Source: Verrucomicrobiales bacterium
GTDB taxonomy: Bacteria > Verrucomicrobiota > Verrucomicrobiia > Limisphaerales > SXQI01
Assembly (NCBI GenBank): GCA_005793025.1
Contig: SXQI01000044.1
Coordinates: 1-8,810, forward strand
Length of the DNA stretch: 8,810 bases
Reading direction: 5' to 3'
In this document: positions 7,801-8,810 of the stretch, one piece after another
Layout: each line of letters begins with the position of its first letter
How positions within the stretch are numbered: the first letter of the stretch is position 1
Translations under genes and position numbers: made by a program
Notes under the pieces: generated by a model
Seen by the model: only the letters and a program-made list of their open reading frames with translations
Databases searched by the model: none
Told to the model about the DNA's origin: nothing

Positions 7801-8421
7801 CTCGCACGTGGACCACGCTACCGTGTGGATGCAGAATTAGTCCGCGATTCCACACTAAGGGCTAGCGGATTGCTCTCACCAAAAATCGGTGGCCCGAGCG
7901 TTTTCCCCCCCCAACCGGCGAGTGTTTCCACAGAGGGAGCCTACGGGCCGCTCACATGGACTGCCAGCACGGGGGAGGATCGTTACCGACGGAGCCTCTA
8001 CACCTTCGCGAAACGCACTGCGCCCTTCGCTATGTTCAACACCTTCGACGGCCCCACAGGCGAGGCCTGCGTTGCTCGTCGCGAGGTTTCCAACACGCCG
8101 TTGCAGGCACTTACCCTGTTGAACGACGTCATGATGATGGAAATGGCCCAAGCCCTAGGCAAACAGGTCGCGAATCAACCGGGTGACATCCCTAGCAAAG
8201 CCACGTCACTTTTCCGCAGATGCTTGACTCGTCCCCCAACCGCTGAGGAACAGGCAATGCTGATCGATTTTTACCAAAAACAAACCCAACGATTCACTGC
8301 CAAGGAACTTGATCCTGCCAAAATCACAGCGACTAAGGATCCATCGAATCCAGAACTTGCTGCATGGGTGACGGTCGCCCGTGCCGTTCTCAACCTCGAC
8401 GAAGCTATTACCAAGGAATAA
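4840..8421 (+). CDS. Exported PSCyt1-DUF1549-DUF1553 multidomain cytochrome-type protein
   Basis: This 1193-residue protein begins with a signal peptide (residues 1-24). SQA|A suggests signal peptidase I cleavage, although VGC at 16-18 loosely resembles a lipobox. Residues about 31-125 form a Planctomycete cytochrome C domain (PSCyt1): CFKCH at 44-48 is a haem c-binding motif and Met101 in MPPP is a candidate axial ligand. Residues about 150-357 are DUF1549 (PSCyt2), with a second motif CAQCH (333-337) followed by THKFDP. Residues 367-390 look coiled coil. Residues 421-778 hold two similar beta-rich modules. Residues about 885-1140 are DUF1553 (PSD1), with NPLTPRVIVNRQW, FGRGLVPTLEDFG and SNTPLQALTLLND. 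The start ATG lacks an obvious ribosome site, but the signal peptide directly after it supports it. A DUF1501 gene follows 2 bp after the stop, the usual partner. Family members are thought to act outside the cytoplasm, perhaps in polymer breakdown, but no activity is established to my knowledge. Haem attachment is inferred from the motifs. Confidence 0.92.
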   Translation: MKTPTAVLTICFLTFVGCVISSQAAPRSAPSFNRDIRPILSENCFKCHGADDKGRKSDLRLDDAASSLKPAKSGQRPIIAGRPLESELIKRILSTDPDEVMPPPATKKSLTPEQKQLLRDWVAAGAQYETHWAFVAPQQSKLPKIKSRSWPKNAIDHFILARLEKEGIQPSVPATRHTLVRRVYLDLIGLPPTPEEAEAFVNDKDSKAIENLVDRLMDSPHYGERWARRWLDLARYADTNGYEKDRARSIWPYRDWVIQSLNDDMPFDQFTIKQLAGDMLPNATSGDRIATGFHRNTMLNEEGGADPLEFRYHAMVDRVSTTGTAWLGLTIGCAQCHTHKFDPITHYDYYRVMALLNNADEPKLDLPSSDLKEKQQEIERKIVQLEKELPSKFSIDELTWQTPLMRATTKPGTATHRPADGSWQFDEQEVSSASFAFTIQNDTEVQSFRLETFPSEHLPKKGSGFSASGNFVLSEVRFLISESNSANELAPIKLVKASADFSQSSFGVEKAIDGDIKTGWAISPQESKKHAATFEFGTPIKLTAGTRCEIQFEQQHGAKHVMGGVKLSLGLPIKSSVPLDVRRHQALEKNFEAWLKIEAAKAVQWTTMKPVAAKSNEPILTILDDDSVLASGDQTKKDTYEVSYNTPIRNITAIRLEALPHPSLPRGGPGRAYYEGPEGDFLLCEFKASTAGKPIAIKSATVDYAKGAPSVGPQGGEGTIDDNPLTGWSIGNGDGKPHAAVFVLREPLTSDQGLQLNMLFEKYFACGLGRFRISVTSDQQPAEARGLSSEIESSMVKSQQNRTPSDQINLRQQFLNTAPELAEARKEIQQLRDSIPKPTTTLILSERPAGSTRKTFLHNRGEFLQPLDQVFPAVPAFISKFEPKQPTNRLGFAQWLVSQKNPLTPRVIVNRQWQAFFGRGLVPTLEDFGFQGAAPSHPELLDWLAVEFRNRGWSFKKLHKLIVTSATYQQSSDIRADLTERDPQNILLARGPRYRVDAELVRDSTLRASGLLSPKIGGPSVFPPQPASVSTEGAYGPLTWTASTGEDRYRRSLYTFAKRTAPFAMFNTFDGPTGEACVARREVSNTPLQALTLLNDVMMMEMAQALGKQVANQPGDIPSKATSLFRRCLTRPPTAEEQAMLIDFYQKQTQRFTAKELDPAKITATKDPSNPELAAWVTVARAVLNLDEAITKE
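6100..7173 (+). repeat. Duplicated beta-rich module inside the PSCyt protein
   Basis: Residues 421-570 (bases 6100-6549) and 616-778 (bases 6685-7173) align as a divergent internal duplication. Shared landmarks in order are: FRLETFP (448-454) against IRLEALP (654-660); a Gly-rich loop; FVLSEVRF (471-478) against FLLCEFKA (681-688); AIDGDIKTGWAIS (511-523) against TIDDNPLTGWSIG (719-731); and HAATFEF (530-536) against HAAVFVL (738-744). The pattern is reminiscent of discoidin/F5-8C-like carbohydrate-binding folds. That fold call is tentative. Confidence 0.75.
8413..8418 (+). promoter_or_regulatory. Ribosome binding site of the DUF1501 gene
   Basis: AAGGAA lies in the last codons of the upstream gene, just before its TAA, and ends 5 nt before the ATG at 8424. 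It is the best-spaced Shine-Dalgarno match at any start in the window. It supports both the chosen start and translational coupling between the two genes. Confidence 0.65.
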
Positions 8422-8423
8422 CT

Positions 8424-8810
8424 ATGGATCCACTCCGGCACTACGCACAAACCGTTACTCGTCGGCACTTCTTTAATGAATGCGGAATTGGGATCGGTAA
8501 ACTCGCTCTCGCCTCCTTGCTTACACAACCACTCGCAACCCGTGCTCTAAGCTCCGCCTCGCCCGCCAACCCAATGGCACCTCGTCCGCCCCACTTCGCA
8601 CCCAAAGCGAAACGTGTGATCCACCTATTCATGGCAGGCGCCCCCAGTCAGTTGGACATGTTCGACTATAAACCCGAACTTGTTAAACTTCAGGGGAAAC
8701 CACTCCCAGCTTCCATCCACGGGGGGCAACGCTTCGCCTTCATCCGATCAGACGCCGCCGTTCTAGGTCCACAATTCAAATTCGCTAAACACGGCAAATG
8801 CGGAATGGAA
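8424..8810 (+). CDS. Tat-exported DUF1501 protein (3' partial)
   Basis: The frame is open for 129 codons from the ATG at 8424 to the window edge, so only the N-terminus is visible. TRRHFF (residues 12-17) is a twin-arginine motif. It is followed by a moderately hydrophobic stretch (about 21-38) and ATRA (38-41), a possible cleavage area, so Tat export is likely. After a Pro/Ala-rich linker comes KRVIHLFMAGAPSQLDMFD (63-81), the typical beginning of DUF1501, then KPELVKLQGKPLP. DUF1501 belongs, as I recall, with alkaline-phosphatase/sulfatase-like folds; full-length members have roughly 400-480 residues. The gene starts 2 bp after the PSCyt stop and has a good ribosome site inside it, which is the usual pairing in Planctomycetota and Verrucomicrobiota. 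The molecular function is unknown. The truncation is due only to the window boundary. Confidence 0.92.
   Translation, partial: MDPLRHYAQTVTRRHFFNECGIGIGKLALASLLTQPLATRALSSASPANPMAPRPPHFAPKAKRVIHLFMAGAPSQLDMFDYKPELVKLQGKPLPASIHGGQRFAFIRSDAAVLGPQFKFAKHGKCGME

Noticed and set aside
7905..7912. C8 homopolymer in the PSCyt gene as a phase-variation or frameshift site
   Set aside because: It encodes FPPQ in a region where the family commonly has GGPSV-FP-x-QP, and the frame stays intact on both sides. A slippage role cannot be shown from one sequence.

Overview
The window looks like a chromosomal piece of a PVC-group bacterium, most likely a Verrucomicrobiota member (Pedosphaera/Limisphaera-like). 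The main evidence is the pair at the right end: a giant exported protein with the PSCyt1-DUF1549-DUF1553 architecture followed by a Tat-exported DUF1501 protein. This pair is highly expanded in Planctomycetota and Verrucomicrobiota and rare elsewhere. A second hint is the C-terminal beta-rich tail of the first gene, which ends in FYRLLVP, a type of ending I associate with secreted verrucomicrobial proteins. Base composition is close to even, and all genes lie on the + strand.

Layout. (1) Bases 1-1876 hold the 3' part of a large secreted or cell-surface protein. It has the end of an FG-GAP/VCBS-like propeller, then five cadherin/Big-like repeats in an exact 90-residue register, then the tail domain. 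Its start lies off the left edge. (2) Bases 1956-2642 encode a stand-alone left-handed beta-helix acyltransferase that resembles the acetyltransferase half of GlmU. (3) Bases 2664-4760, 21 bp downstream, encode a DinG/XPD-type Fe-S DNA helicase with all helicase motifs intact. (4) Bases 4840-8421 encode the 1193-residue PSCyt1-DUF1549-DUF1553 protein, with two CXXCH motifs and a duplicated beta-sandwich-like insert. (5) Bases 8424-8810 hold the start of the DUF1501 partner, cut off by the right edge.

How they work together. Genes 2 and 3 look like a small cytoplasmic operon, although their predicted roles (sugar-phosphate or cell-envelope precursor chemistry, and DNA repair) have no obvious link. 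Genes 4 and 5 form a tight, probably translationally coupled operon of exported proteins whose biochemical role is still not established. No gene-free stretch exceeds 80 bp. I see no tRNA, rRNA, CRISPR, insertion sequence, attachment site or convincing intrinsic terminator. I did not find a clear-cut new defence or mobile system. The points most worth a second look are the exact 90-residue repeat register with decaying Asp motifs, the GlmU-like enzyme that keeps most catalytic residues but has one substitution, and the doubled insert in the cytochrome-type protein.
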